Numbered from the stretch's first letter, positions 10,191-21,113 are shown. The stretch is 64,000 bases of DNA from Holothuria scabra (GCA_037179385.1 CM074179.1:4278001-4342000), one strand, 5' to 3'. Made by a program: numbers and translations. The notes: generated by a model not told the origin, from the letters alone.

Positions 10191-13130
10191 GGCCTAGGCC
10201 TAATTGACCAAAATTGCAACAAAGAGCATTATTTGGTACACTGCAGCCTGTTGAAAACAGCAAGAGTTGTCTAGTCTAAATATGCTTTATCAAATAACCA
10301 AAACCGTCCCAAACCCACAGGGAGTCAGGGACCTTAACTAGCTGGCCCCAAGGATGATGCCAACCATCAACAAGTTTTCCTGTGATTGGTGATTAAAAAT
10401 TATAAAAACAATGAGATGACCAATCCACCTGTCTACTAATGAGCCTTTTTATTTGCATACCTTTGTTTCTACCTATCCATTTATTAGTGAAATGTTCTTT
10501 GTCAACCTTTTAACCATCCAACACAATAAGTAGCCACACACCATGGCATTTTTGTTGCTAAATTGCCCAATTTCTTATGAAGTCTTGCTAACTGCGTAAC
10601 TTTATCGTACTTTAGTGGTTGGCAAGTGGGAATATGTAATCTGTGATTTGGGAGTGGTAAGCTGGCGGCACAGTGACTTCAAAAATACTGCCACAAGCGC
10701 TACCCAGGTTTATTACAGAGATCGGTGTGTCAAAGTCGCTAGGTACTGACTTTAACATTAGCCTAACGTTAGGTACTGCATTTAAAGTTAGCCTAACTGT
10801 AACGAGTAACGTTACTAAAGTGGCCTAGGCTAGGCCTAGCCTAGGCCTAACGTTAGGCACTTGCCATATGCGTCGGAATAGACTCCAGTAATCCCATCTT
10901 CTGAATGTTCTTACAGACGGCTTGAAGAAGATAACAGATAATTGGCTTGGTGATAATGATTTAACGCCGTTCAAAGTTTCCAATACTCTCTGTGACAAAA
11001 TTGCTATGTAGCGAGCTTCTTCAGCACAGTACTAGGCCTTATAGCCTATAGCTTTGTTTCTCGCTTTCACAGGTACCCTAAAGTATATCATATCACTTCC
11101 ACATTTCAATATCAATGAAACAAGGATTGCGTGCACATTTTGTTAATTCCTACCTACACTTCTTGATTTCAAACTGTTGTGATAAATTTTCGTACGACAC
11201 AAGTCAGCAACAGAAGTAAGCATTCTTACAAGAATGAGCACAGTGAATATTTGTAGAATATTTCTTAAGTTTTATAGCAACCATCTTCATGTTTTTAAAC
11301 AGGCCCTTTCGTGATCCTATTTCAGATGTAAAGCTTTAAAAAACTTCGATTTCTGCTACATTTATACAAAATTTAAGGCTATGATTGTATTCGTAACAAT
11401 CAATTTTTCGTATAAGCTAGTAAATTTGAACTTGTCTTTCACTATTAGGTTTAGGTTTTTAACTTCAGGAAATTTTGTACATCTAAATGGAAGTTAAAGC
11501 CCCATTGCTTTTGTGATACGTAGAATAAAAACATTATCGAAGCTAGCTTACATGTACAGATCTTGTATGTAAAAAAAAAAAAAAAAAAAAAATAACAACG
11601 ATCTTGTATGTAAAAAATAAAAACAATCTTTTTAAAAGGGGAAAATGTCACAAGTACTCTAATTATTCATGATGGTTACGGTGGGTACAGCTTAGTCATG
11701 ATTCGTCTTTATTCTCGACCAAGGGTATCGCACTATTGCATAGTACTTCGTGGTTACGTAAAATACAATTCTAAACAAGAGGGCAATCCACGGAGTTGCA
11801 TATCTCATCGCTAACATGTGCGCAAGTTGGTTACAGAACTTGAACTATGTCTGAGTTAGAAGTTTTATCTGTGCTGAATTTTATGCTACAGTAGAATGTC
11901 ATTGACAAATATTACCTACTAAAACTCCATGCCACAATCTTGAAGTCCAAGGGAAGCGATTTTTTTTTTCGTTCCAGGGGACGGAAGTTTTTTTTTCGTA
12001 AGGTAGCGAGGGGAAAGAATATGGCACAGACAAATCAAGTTCTTGAACAGGCGCACCTTATTCAAAAAAACATCATTTGGATATTTAAATTCTGACACTG
12101 GATTATATAAGAACTGGAGAGATAGGCTACCCAATCTTTGTAATGCTTGCCCTTTTAATCCAGTAGGCCTATCTAAGATTTTGGAACAAATTTATTTTTA
12201 AGATGCTGTTATCCCCTTGCAAAACTATGAAAAAAAAACAACGAGCTTGTATGTTACACTAAACTGATACGATTAGATATGGCAACAATAATAAAAGTAA
12301 GACGCTTTTGGGGACGTTTTAGACAAGTGCGTAATTGCTATTATTCACTCGCTAGCTGGGCGTATTCTCCATTTTGACGCGACGGCAAACTTCATGTGTG
12401 TCGAGCTGATATGCACATCAAGTGCGTCTCAATTAAAAAAACTGGGCGTGTGCGCGATGTTGAACGTGTGGCGTTAGAAGATTTCCGGGCGACGCACAAA
12501 CCTTTTCTGCGTACTGGCCTGTGACCAATCCAAGCAAGGATTGCCCGTGGCAAGGAAATTGTCACGTACGTTTTTTTTTTTTTTTTTGCGATGCTCCAGA
12601 ACCGCCAAGTTTTAAGGGCACCAATATGTAAGATAGAGGCCCTTTGCCTAACCTAATGTCAGTCACCCACAGTTTCATATCTTGGGTTATAACTCAAGCG
12701 TAAAACAGAACTATTTTTAACCGCGCGCATGCACACGCGAACACATTGGCCAATGATTTGCTCCGAATCCCCACCATGGTCGGCGCTTTTCGCTCTGTAT
12801 GTTGGACTCTGTATTGTACGTAATCGTTTCCATGAGGTTGCTAAGATAAGATAACTTTACCGAGCGTTACATTAGTTCTACATCTAGATGCGCGCCGTAG
12901 GGCAGGGTTTGTGCCGCAAATTGCGTCATACAAGTTAGGCGAGCTGTTGCGGCATTTTTCGAAATTGGATTTCGAACGCAGTTTTCCTTCGAATATCATT
13001 TATGCCGAATTGTACGGGTTTGTAATGGGGTGTGAGATGATATTTGTAAAATACTGTATCTAATCTTGCAATAGCCTACACAAAAGTTTTTGTGGCCGTG
13101 TCATGCCCACTTTAACCTTTGACAATCTGT
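10191..13130. other. Non-coding; CpG-richer stretch 12.3-13.0 kb
   Basis: No gene was recognised. A cluster of GGCCTAGG-type palindromes lies at about 10825-10860. A stop-free minus-strand stretch of about 60 codons (about 10868-11032) has no recognisable family. The A-tract at 11571-11591 and T-tracts near 12570 are simple repeats. From about 12300 to 13000 CG dinucleotides are visibly more frequent than elsewhere in the flank, which might mark a promoter, but no transcript start can be assigned. Confidence 0.4.
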
Positions 13131-13790
13131 AACGTGAACTATGTCCTTGGTTGCCATGACAACCACACATATCGGTTCAACTAACAACAGTATCATGCCT
13201 AGGCTATTACACTTAAACTTTCAGATTTGTGGGATGCGTCCGTTAAGAGTTAAAGTGAATACAAAAAAAAAAGTATTTGACCCCCTGTCACGTGACCTTT
13301 GACCTTGGTTGCCATGGAAACTACATATTTCGGTAGAAGTAGTCTACCCTATTATACTTGTGAAGTTTCATGTAAAATGAAGGTTTTCTTTTGAAGTTTT
13401 AGTACAAAATAGGAAAAAAAGTGTTTTTCTGCAAAATGTGACCTTTGACCTCTGACCTTTGACCTTTTCTTCCCAGGGTCTGGGAGACACAAGTTCCCAC
13501 CTGGGGTTCCCACCTACCAATTTTGAAAAGAATCGGTCCAGCCCACTAGGAGGAGTTTGAGGGACAAAAACGTTGTTTTACGAACAAATTATCACTTGGA
13601 ATTTTTTTGTTCCACTCTACCACTTGACCTTTGACCTCTGTTGCTATGGCAACCACATATTTTGGTAGGTCTAGATGCAATCATCATATGTGTAAAGTTT
13701 CGTGTGAGGAGAACGTTTCGTTTTGGAAATATAGCAGAAAATGTGATTTCACTAAATTTGACCTTTGACCTGTAACCTTTGACCTTCACT
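13131..13790. repeat. Diverged tandem repeats carrying TGACCTTTGACCT motifs
   Basis: Three diverged modules share a GTTGCCATG-[AG]-[CA]AAC core followed by ACATAT (about 13150, 13305 and 13640), each associated with TGACCTTTGACC. Exact TGACCTTTGACCT lies at 13293-13305, 13453-13465, 13625-13637 and 13759-13771, with shorter or one-mismatch forms at 13439 and 13773. The repeat is non-coding, and is followed by the CA microsatellite and by an ATCTCATC/GATGAGAT inverted repeat near 14130-14160, which may be the end of the same dispersed element. Confidence 0.7.
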
Positions 13791-13895
13791 TCCGGTTGTG
13801 TATTAAAAATGCAATTGTTCCACCTGAGGTACCATCTTACCAAGTTTGAAGAAAATCGGCCCAGCCGTTTACAAGATATTAGGAAAACAAAATTG

Positions 13896-13961
13896 GAGAC
13901 ACACACACAAACACATACACACACACACACTCATCCACACACACACACGCACACACACACG
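13896..13961. repeat. (CA)n microsatellite, imperfect
   Basis: A CA repeat of about 66 bp with scattered interruptions. It follows the TGACCT repeat cluster. The short histidine/threonine or cysteine/valine-rich open frames over it are artefacts of the repeat. Confidence 0.95.
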
Positions 13962-14796
13962 GACAGGTTTTGACCCCTCTCTCAGCCATGGACCTTCAGT
14001 CACCCCGGGGTACCTCACCATGGGTTAGACTTCGAGACTAGTAACCTGGGAAAATTTACCGTTACCATGGTAATCATTGCGATTTAAGCTGGCATTGCCA
14101 TATATAGCCCCATAGGCAAAGTGACTACAATATCTCATCCTCCTCACGGAGCGATGAGATAATAAAGACTGCTTTTTTCTGAGAAATGCCATTTCCGGCT
14201 GTCTGGGGTTTTCTATTTTTCAAAGGTTTCTGTGCACTTCTAGTTAGTTTTTTTCGGCAGGATTACATATTTCAGACAAAAGAGACTATTCTGCCTCCTA
14301 CCAAATTGAAACACTCCCGTACACATATGTCAATATACAAATAATAAAAATTGAAATATAAGAGAAGCCAAACGAGGAAAATTCCGAGAGCCTTAGTCTC
14401 CACTCTGCATGATGTTATTCGGAAACCCACCGACAAAACTACAAATCACCCGTCCCCTACTTAATTTTTCTCATAAGAGGGACAGATACTTTCATAAACC
14501 CCCAAAATCTGTAATAAAATTACAGTTCCACCAATATAACCTTCAGATTCTCTAATATTTGTTGAAACTGACAAACTTTTTCATTTTCAATGGAAAGTCC
14601 GTTTTCAAATTTTCATTCAGAAAGGTGAAAATTTTTCGGGCACATTTGAAGTTTCGTCTGAAAGCCTTAATGCCTAGGCCTAGTACGATGACATGCGTAA
14701 CCCCAAAAGAATTCCAGCTGTCGTAACCGTAAAATGCGATTCCTGGATGAAGCTTTAACTGACTGAGCTGTAAGGTATTGTAAACAGAAACCACCA

Positions 14797-15062
14797 GTAG
14801 TTAGTTAGTTACCGTAGTTAGATAGATGGAGTTTTACGGCCCAGTTTCCAACCTATTGGTTGGAGTCGAGCCGGTCACGGCCCTTTTTCCAGTTGCTGAT
14901 CACTGGCTTGTTTCCCTACTCCATTGTGTCATGATGCGGAGAATGACACACAACGACCGTCCGTATAGGTTCCATTTAGAGTCCTATATGGCTCGACATG
15001 GGAATAGAACCCGAGCCTTTCGTGTGAGAGGCGGATGCTTTACCGTTAGACCAAACACGCCG
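14797..15062 (-). mobile_element. tRNA-derived SINE, copy B
   Basis: The minus strand begins with a 72-nt tRNA-like head (14990-15061) with an A-box-like TGGTCTAACGGTAAAGC (15037-15053) and a B-box-like GGTTCTATTCCC (15000-15011). A body shared with copy A at 4486-4699 and a tail of TAAC/AACT repeats follow. The head cannot form a proper tRNA acceptor stem, so it is a SINE promoter and not a functional tRNA gene. The open frame 14826-15068 on the other strand is a shadow. Confidence 0.75.
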
Positions 15063-15529
15063 TTGTAAGGCTGAAATTAAATTAAAGGGGAGGAGAGTCT
15101 TGCCTGACTTTTGCCACTTATCCTTCAGTAATCAAGGACTCCTTCAGCGTAATTTAGTGTTGAAAACTTGCTTAGCAACGTTGCTCTTTCTGGGCTCATA
15201 GATCAATAATATATGTAGGCCTAACCCTTTGTCGCAGCTAATAATGGTTTTGAGCTTTTGACGGTGCTTTTAAAAGGCGAACTAGGAACAGGCGTGCTCA
15301 AACAGAAAGGCACAAAACCGGACTGAACTATTTACACAATGGCATATTTACGAAATTGTCTTGAATTGTGATAACAATGAAACAAAATTCTGTGGCTCAT
15401 ATATACGCCCACCAAACAGAACTATTTACTAAAAGGAACCCCCCCCCCCTCCCCCCACCCACTGTGAAGCTCACTGCCTGCCGAATGTCGCCCTACACAG
15501 ATAAATGTAGCCACATGGCCATGGGCGTC

Positions 15530-15800
15530 CGTAGGTATGGGCAAGAGGGGCACTTGCCCCCCCCCCCCCCCGAAAATCAAAAATTTGAAAAAACGTATAA
15601 AAATCAAAGCAAAAACCCGAACAAAACGTGTTTTCCAAGTTTCTATGCGAAAAATAGGCTTTACAAATGCCATTTCCGGTAATCTGGGAGGCATTTTGGG
15701 CCGAAATTTTCGCATGCTTTGTGTCAATTCATGGTGACTTGGAGGTTTTGCCCCTCCCTAGAAATTTTCCCCCTCCCCCCCCCCCCGACTTTTTTCTTCG
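15530..15800. repeat. C-tract dispersed repeat
   Basis: GGCACTTGCC followed by a long C run (about 15558-15572), an A-rich stretch with no conserved frame, and a second C run (about 15774-15786). Similar C/G runs occur at 9731-9746, 15440-15456 and 16224-16238. The overlapping proline- or glycine-rich open frames on both strands are low-complexity artefacts. Confidence 0.55.
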
Positions 15801-17792
15801 GACGGGATGCACATGGCATGGAGCTTCAACCCTAGGCCTAGGCCTTAGGTATATCTGTCCCCATCACCGCAAGGCCGGCATCCGCAACCACCCTACCTCC
15901 CTCCTACTAAACAATATTAGGCTACATATTTGCCTTCCTGAAAAGCCTGCTAAATGGAGGCCGAAAGAAGGTTTTTGAATAGGGGAATTACAGGTGAATG
16001 ATTGCCTTTAAGGTGTTAATCATGTCACCTCAATACAACTTTTGTCCTTATAAACTTACAAAAATGCAGTGCTGCAGAAGCTCATATATAACATGGCACC
16101 ATGTACAGTACGTTACTGAAAGTAAATTTGATTACACAGAGCGTTGTTGGCCTACTTACCATGAAGAAATAAAATTAGTAAACCGAGATTTTATGTTATT
16201 GAGTATGGATTTTAGACAGCTGTGGGGGGGGGGGGGGGTTGGGTTGGAGGATCATCATCCAAATGGTTATAACTGTAAGCTCATTTAAACTCTATTACTA
16301 TAGTATTAGGCCTGTTCCTAAATTTGCCGCCGATCTAGTACAACATTCCTCAGTTGAATGACTGAATAACTAGAATACTTAATGCAAATAGAGACGTAAC
16401 AATGAAAACCAGTGAATAGCTAGTCTGCCTTATAGTTCACATCCAGGACTGTATATTGACTCGGACCATCAAATGAAACAGCGGTGTAGCAACTTACAGT
16501 GATTTATGAAACTATTCAGTTAGGCTGGTGCATATTTTTAATGTCCAGAACCAGGGTTTGAGACTGGTTTTTGCTTATCACTTGCCCGTCGTCCGGCTTT
16601 CATTCCTTGTAAGTCACTTGCCCGTCGTTCGCTAGCCCGTAATGTGTGAGTCACAGTTACTGTATCAGGCTCGTAACTAGCCTGGTGCAACGAACTTAGG
16701 CCTATGTGCACAACTGGCCGAAATGCATAGCCAGAATGAACCTTCTTTACATAAAAATACTTTGAAACTTCAAAGTAAATCAAAAAGGCTTGGTAGAAAA
16801 ACAGTTCGTTGACCTAATAGATGAAATGGAAGTAAAAGTATGCATTTCTTTCATACATACGGGTAAAGCCACAAAATTAGTTTGTCTTATATCAACAAAA
16901 TTTAAATAACACTGGTTTTGGCCATAAGTTTTGGCAAAGAATAAGCAGGATTTGGACTTGCCGGATGGGCTTAGCTGACTAAAATTGTACTTGCACACAC
17001 AAATGTTCAACTAGCCCCAGGCTAGCGGGCTTCCCCTGTCCAGAACTGATCAGCATCCGCTGATTATGCTACTTTGACTTGAAATACTCCTCGCTTACTA
17101 GGCCGAGACCTGCTACTAATGGCAAGTGTGCTGTCTAAATTTACCTAGGCTACGAAAATGTTACAAAGTAGCCTAGCACTGTACTAGTGTAGTATGGAGC
17201 GGTTGGCCTAGCCAATATGGTACCCATAATTTATAAAGACAAAATTTTGGGGCCAATATAAGTGGCTAAATGTACGTGTTGAATCCCAAGCACGAACGTT
17301 ACTGTTAACGTTGCTCTGATTGGACCTGTAAGAGGCCAACGTTAACGTTACTCGTTATAACTCTTGTATTAATTTATACCATGAGTAGGTCAACAATCAC
17401 GGAATTCGCTCGAGCATAACGTCCACCACCAACATTTTCGCCAAGCACATTCATGCGAAAGTTTTGTCCATCCAGCAAACATAGCGGGAAAACCGAAAAG
17501 CAATACACATGATGTAGCTGAGAATCTTGAGAAATGCATGGAACAAACTGACTGGGCATACTTCATTTTTCCACTGAAAGTCTAGGACCGTGCGCTCTTC
17601 TGATCCCGAAGTACCTGAATCTGTAGGCTACCACAGTCATACACGTTTCATAACTATAAGGCTTAGAGAGCACAGCACTGTATTAATACGCCACAGCATG
17701 ATTCCTAGAATACAGTCTAACACCCCATAACCCCATTGAGATAGTGTACATCCGCGTCAAATGTACACCGTCAAAAAAGTAGTGCATTACAG
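15801..17792. other. Non-coding DNA up to the U2 array
   Basis: No exon or RNA gene could be supported. A minus-strand ATG directly followed by GTAAGTAGG at 16160-16162 is a possible end of a first SPCS1 exon, offered only as a candidate. The U2 array starts abruptly at 17793, part-way through a repeat unit. Confidence 0.4.
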
Positions 17793-17854
17793 TTCACCGG
17801 GAAGCAATGCTTTATTCACGAAGTTGCCCACAGAGCGGACTTGGAAACCGTTAA

Positions 17855-17862
17855 ATTTGCAT
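17855..17862 (+). promoter_or_regulatory. Octamer ATTTGCAT, candidate distal element of U2 unit 1
   Basis: An exact octamer (reverse of ATGCAAAT) at -159 to -152 from the first U2 nucleotide. Vertebrate snRNA distal elements carry this motif, usually near -220. It recurs at the same place in the other units, but the units are homogenised, so its conservation alone proves nothing. Confidence 0.5.
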
Positions 17863-17957
17863 TTAGGCAACGAAATACGGGGGTAAGTTGAATAAAATGT
17901 ATTATTTAGGAGGCTGAACGATAGTAATCGATCATTAATAGAGGGCGGTTTTGATTT

Positions 17958-17982
17958 CGTTCATAAGTTTGGGATTAAAAAG
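17958..17982 (+). promoter_or_regulatory. Candidate proximal sequence element of U2 unit 1
   Basis: The segment around TTCATAAGTTTGGGATTAAA lies about 32-56 bp upstream of the RNA, the position where animal snRNA genes bind SNAPc. The motif is lineage-specific and I identify it by position only. No TATA box is present at -25. Confidence 0.35.
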
Positions 17983-18013
17983 AGGCATTTTTTGCATGGC
18001 CCCTTTAATCGGT

Positions 18014-18200
18014 ATCGCTTCTCGGCCTTTTGGCTAAGATCATGTGTAGTATCTGTTCTTTTCAGCTTAATATCTGAAACGCGACTCATCGAGTCGCTTG
18101 TATATTAAACTGATTTTTGCCACTGGGCTATGGAATAGGAGCTTGCTCCGTCCTAGCCACGGGTTGGCCCGGTCTTGCACTACCTCCGGGATTCGGCCCA
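18014..18200 (+). ncRNA. U2: U2 snRNA, unit 1
   Basis: A U2 spliceosomal RNA, which pairs with the intron branch site. It starts with the U2 5' end ATCGCTTCTC and has stem I (GGCC-UUUU-GGCU) and the branch-recognition GUAGUA at nt 33-38. Stem IIa is UUUCAG/CUGAAA (47-52 with 61-66), IIb a 7-bp hairpin (68-84), the Sm site AUUUUUG at 100-106, stem III GGAGC/GCUCC (125-136) and stem IV CCCGG/CCGGG (155-159 with 173-177). It differs from the human RNA at nt 30 (U instead of A), as do all intact copies. The 3' end is inferred at about nt 187. It is the first gene of the array, in a unit truncated upstream. Confidence 0.97.
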
Positions 18201-18214
18201 CTCCCTTCGGGGAG
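18201..18214 (+). terminator. UUCG-capped hairpin just after U2 (unit 1)
   Basis: CTCCC-TTCG-GGGAG forms a 5-bp stem with a UUCG tetraloop, directly after the inferred RNA end. It may take part in 3'-end processing of the precursor. The left arm varies in length between units, more than most other parts of the unit. Confidence 0.5.
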
Positions 18215-18227
18215 AACATATAATTAT

Positions 18228-18239
18228 GTAAAAACAAGA
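18228..18239 (+). terminator. Candidate 3' box (unit 1)
   Basis: GTAAAAACAAGA lies 28 nt after the RNA and resembles the metazoan snRNA 3' box (GTTT, spacer, AAA-purine-NN-AGA) used by the Integrator complex to form the 3' end. It is retained in the other units and behind the detached U2 3' parts at 53166 and 59243. Confidence 0.6.
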
Positions 18240-18344
18240 AATTCCTCAGCTTAGTTAGCAAGTGAGTGACCTGTCAATCACTGCATCCAGGTTCAAAGGG
18301 CATTTCGAATAGTTCACCCCCCCCCCGCAAAAACATCCTTAATC

Positions 18345-18364
18345 GCTTTTTTTCATCTTTGCAG
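18345..18364 (+). promoter_or_regulatory. Splice-acceptor-like sequence in the spacer (unit 1)
   Basis: A T-rich tract ends in TTTGCAG, with a branch-site-like CTTAAT just upstream. About 245 nt later, at 18610, a consensus donor GTAAGT follows. Similar pairs recur in later units. There is no evidence that they are used. Confidence 0.35.
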
Positions 18365-18399
18365 GTGCAGCAAACATAACTTAAATTTTTGAACCTAAA

Positions 18400-18430
18400 T
18401 GACGTCACGACTTTCAAGGCCTCAACCAAT
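18400..18430 (+). promoter_or_regulatory. CRE-like TGACGTCA and CCAAT motif in the spacer
   Basis: The palindrome TGACGTCA (18400-18407) and CCAAT (18426-18430) lie about 340 and 314 bp upstream of the second U2 gene. They are possible enhancer parts of the U2 promoter. The first U2 unit lacks them because the array begins downstream of this point. Confidence 0.35.
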
Positions 18431-18739
18431 CAGAGTACGCCATTGAAATTCAGGCGGTATGTTTAACGAACAGATAGCTGCAGTAAAATTCGGCTGGAAT
18501 TCTGAGCCAGATATTTTGTTTCACCGGGAAGCAATGCTTTATTCACGAAGTTGCCCACAGAGCGGACTTGGAAACCGTTAAATTTGCATTTAGGCAACGA
18601 AATACGGGGGTAAGTTGAATAAAATGTATTATTTAGGAGGCTGAACGATAGTAATCGATCATTAATAGAGGGCGGTTTTGATTTCGTTCATAAGTTTGGG
18701 ATTAAAAAGAGGCATTTTTGCATGGCCCCTTTAATCGGT

Positions 18740-18926
18740 ATCGCTTCTCGGCCTTTTGGCTAAGATCATGTGTAGTATCTGTTCTTTTCAGCTTAATATC
18801 TGAAACGCGACTCATCGAGTCGCTTGTATATTAAACTGATTTTTGCCACTGGGCTATGGAATAGGAGCTTGCTCCGTCCTAGCCACGGGTTGGCCCGGTC
18901 TTGCACTACCTCCGGGATTCGGCTCA
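18740..18926 (+). ncRNA. U2: U2 snRNA, unit 2
   Basis: All motifs described for unit 1 are present. Near the 3' end GGCCCA reads GGCTCA, and the following hairpin arm is longer (ACTTCCCTTCGGGGAG). Starts 726 bp after unit 1. Confidence 0.96.
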
Positions 18927-19469
18927 CTTCCCTTCGGGGAGAACATATAATTATGTAAAAACAAGAAATTCCTCAGCTTAGTTAGCAAGTGAGTGACCTG
19001 TCAATCACTGCATCCAGGTTCAAAGGGCATTTCGAATAGTTCACCCCCCCCCCCCGCGAAAACATCCTTAATCGCTTTTTTTCATCTTTGCAGGTGCAGC
19101 AAACATAACTTAAATTTTTGAACCTAAATGACGTCACGACTTTCAAGGCCTCAACCAATCAGAGTACGCCATTGAAATTCAGGCGGTATGTTTAACGAAC
19201 AGATAGCTGCAGTAAAATTCGGCTGGAATTCTGAGCCAGATATTTTGTTTCACCGGGAAGCAATGCTTTATTCACGAAGTTGCCCACAGAGCGGACTTGG
19301 AAACCGTTAAATTTGCATTTAGGCAACGAAATACGGGGGTAAGTTGAATAAAATGTATTATTTAGGAGGCTGAACGATAGTAATCGATCATTAATAGAGG
19401 GCGGTTTTGATTTCGTTCATAAGTTTGGGATTAAAAAGAGGCATTTTTTGCATGGCCCCTTTAATCGGT

Positions 19470-19656
19470 ATCGCTTCTCGGCCTTTTGGCTAAGATCATG
19501 TGTAGTATCTGTTCTTTTCAGCTTAATATCTGAAACGCGACTCATCGAGTCGCTTGTATATTAAACTGATTTTTGCCACTGGGCTATGGAATAGGAGCTT
19601 GCTCCGTCCTAGCCACGGGTTGGCCCGGTCTTGCACTACCTCCGGGATTCGGCCCA
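19470..19656 (+). ncRNA. U2: U2 snRNA, unit 3
   Basis: RNA as the array consensus. The hairpin after the RNA is altered (ACTTCTTCGGGGAG). Starts 730 bp after unit 2. Confidence 0.97.
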
Positions 19657-20199
19657 CTTCTTCGGGGAGAACATATAATTATGTAAAAACAAGAAATTCC
19701 TCAGCTTAGTTAGCAAGTGAGTGACCTGTCAATCACTGCATCCAGGTTCAAAGGGCATTTCGAATAGTTCACCCCCCCCCCCCGCAAAAACATCCTTAAT
19801 CGCTTTTTTTTTCATCTTTGCAGGTGCAGCAAACATAACTTAAATTTTTGAACCTAAATGACGTCACGACTTTCAAGGCCTCAACCAATCAGAGTACGCC
19901 ATTGAAATTCAGGCGGTATGTTTAACGAACAGATAGCTGCAGTAAAATTCGGCTGGAATTCTGAGCCAGATATTTTGTTTCACCGGGAAGCAATGCTTTA
20001 TTCACGAAGTTGCCCACAGAGCGGACTTGGAAACCGTTAAATTTGCATTTAGGCAACGAAATACGGGGGTAAGTTGAATAAAATGTATTATTTAGGAGGC
20101 TGAACGATAGTAATCGATCATTAATAGAGGGCGGTTTTGATTTCGTTCATAAGTTTGGGATTAAAAAGAGGCATTTTTTGCATGGCCCCTTTAATCGGT

Positions 20200-20386
20200 A
20201 TCGCTTCTCGGCCTTTTGGCTAAGATCATGTGTAGTATCTGTTCTTTTCAGCTTAATATCTGAAACGCGACTCATCGAGTCGCTTGTATATTAAACTGAT
20301 TTTTGCCACTGGGCTATGGAATAGGAGCTTGCTCCGTCCTAGCCACGGGTTGGCCCGGTCTTGCACTACCTCCGGGATTCGGCCCA
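20200..20386 (+). ncRNA. U2: U2 snRNA, unit 4
   Basis: Consensus RNA with the standard CTCCC-UUCG-GGGAG hairpin. First of four units (4-7) spaced exactly 727 bp apart from start to start. Confidence 0.97.
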
Positions 20387-20926
20387 CTCCCTTCGGGGAG
20401 AACATATAATTATGTAAAAACAAGAAATTCCTCAGCTTAGTTAGCAAGTGAGTGACCTGTCAATCACTGCATCCAGGTTCAAAGGGCATTTCGAATAGTT
20501 CACCCCCCCCGCAAAAACATCCTTAATCGCTTTTTTTTTCATCTTTGCAGGTGCAGCAAACATAACTTAAATTTTTGAACCTAAATGACGTCACGACTTT
20601 CAAGGCCTCAACCAATCAGAGTACGCCATTGAAATTCAGGCGGTATGTTTAACGAACAGATAGCTGCAGTAAAATTCGGCTGGAATTCTGAGCCAGATAT
20701 TTTGTTTCACCGGGAAGCAATGCTTTATTCACGAAGTTGCCCACAGAGCGGACTTGGAAACCGTTAAATTTGCATTTAGGCAACGAAATACGGGGGTAAG
20801 TTGAATAAAATGTATTATTTAGGAGGCTGAACGATAGTAATCGATCATTAATAGAGGGCGGTTTTGATTTCGTTCATAAGTTTGGGATTAAAAAGAGGCA
20901 TTTTTTGCATGGCCCCTTTAATCGGT

Positions 20927-21113
20927 ATCGCTTCTCGGCCTTTTGGCTAAGATCATGTGTAGTATCTGTTCTTTTCAGCTTAATATCTGAAACGCGACTC
21001 ATCGAGTCGCTTGTATATTAAACTGATTTTTGCCACTGGGCTATGGAATAGGAGCTTGCTCCGTCCTAGCCACGGGTTGGCCCGGTCTTGCACTACCTCC
21101 GGGATTCGGCCCA
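20927..21113 (+). ncRNA. U2: U2 snRNA, unit 5
   Basis: Consensus RNA and hairpin. The spacer has a short C run (8 C). Confidence 0.97.

Noticed and set aside
10868..11032. A stop-free minus-strand stretch of about 60 codons
   Set aside because: The length is not unusual for random sequence, and no conserved motif or start was found.
14990..15061. A functional tRNA gene on the minus strand
   Set aside because: A and B boxes are present but the acceptor stem does not pair, and the sequence continues into a SINE body shared with another locus.
15422..15978. Proline- or glycine-rich open frames on both strands
   Set aside because: They come from C/G homopolymers in a dispersed repeat.
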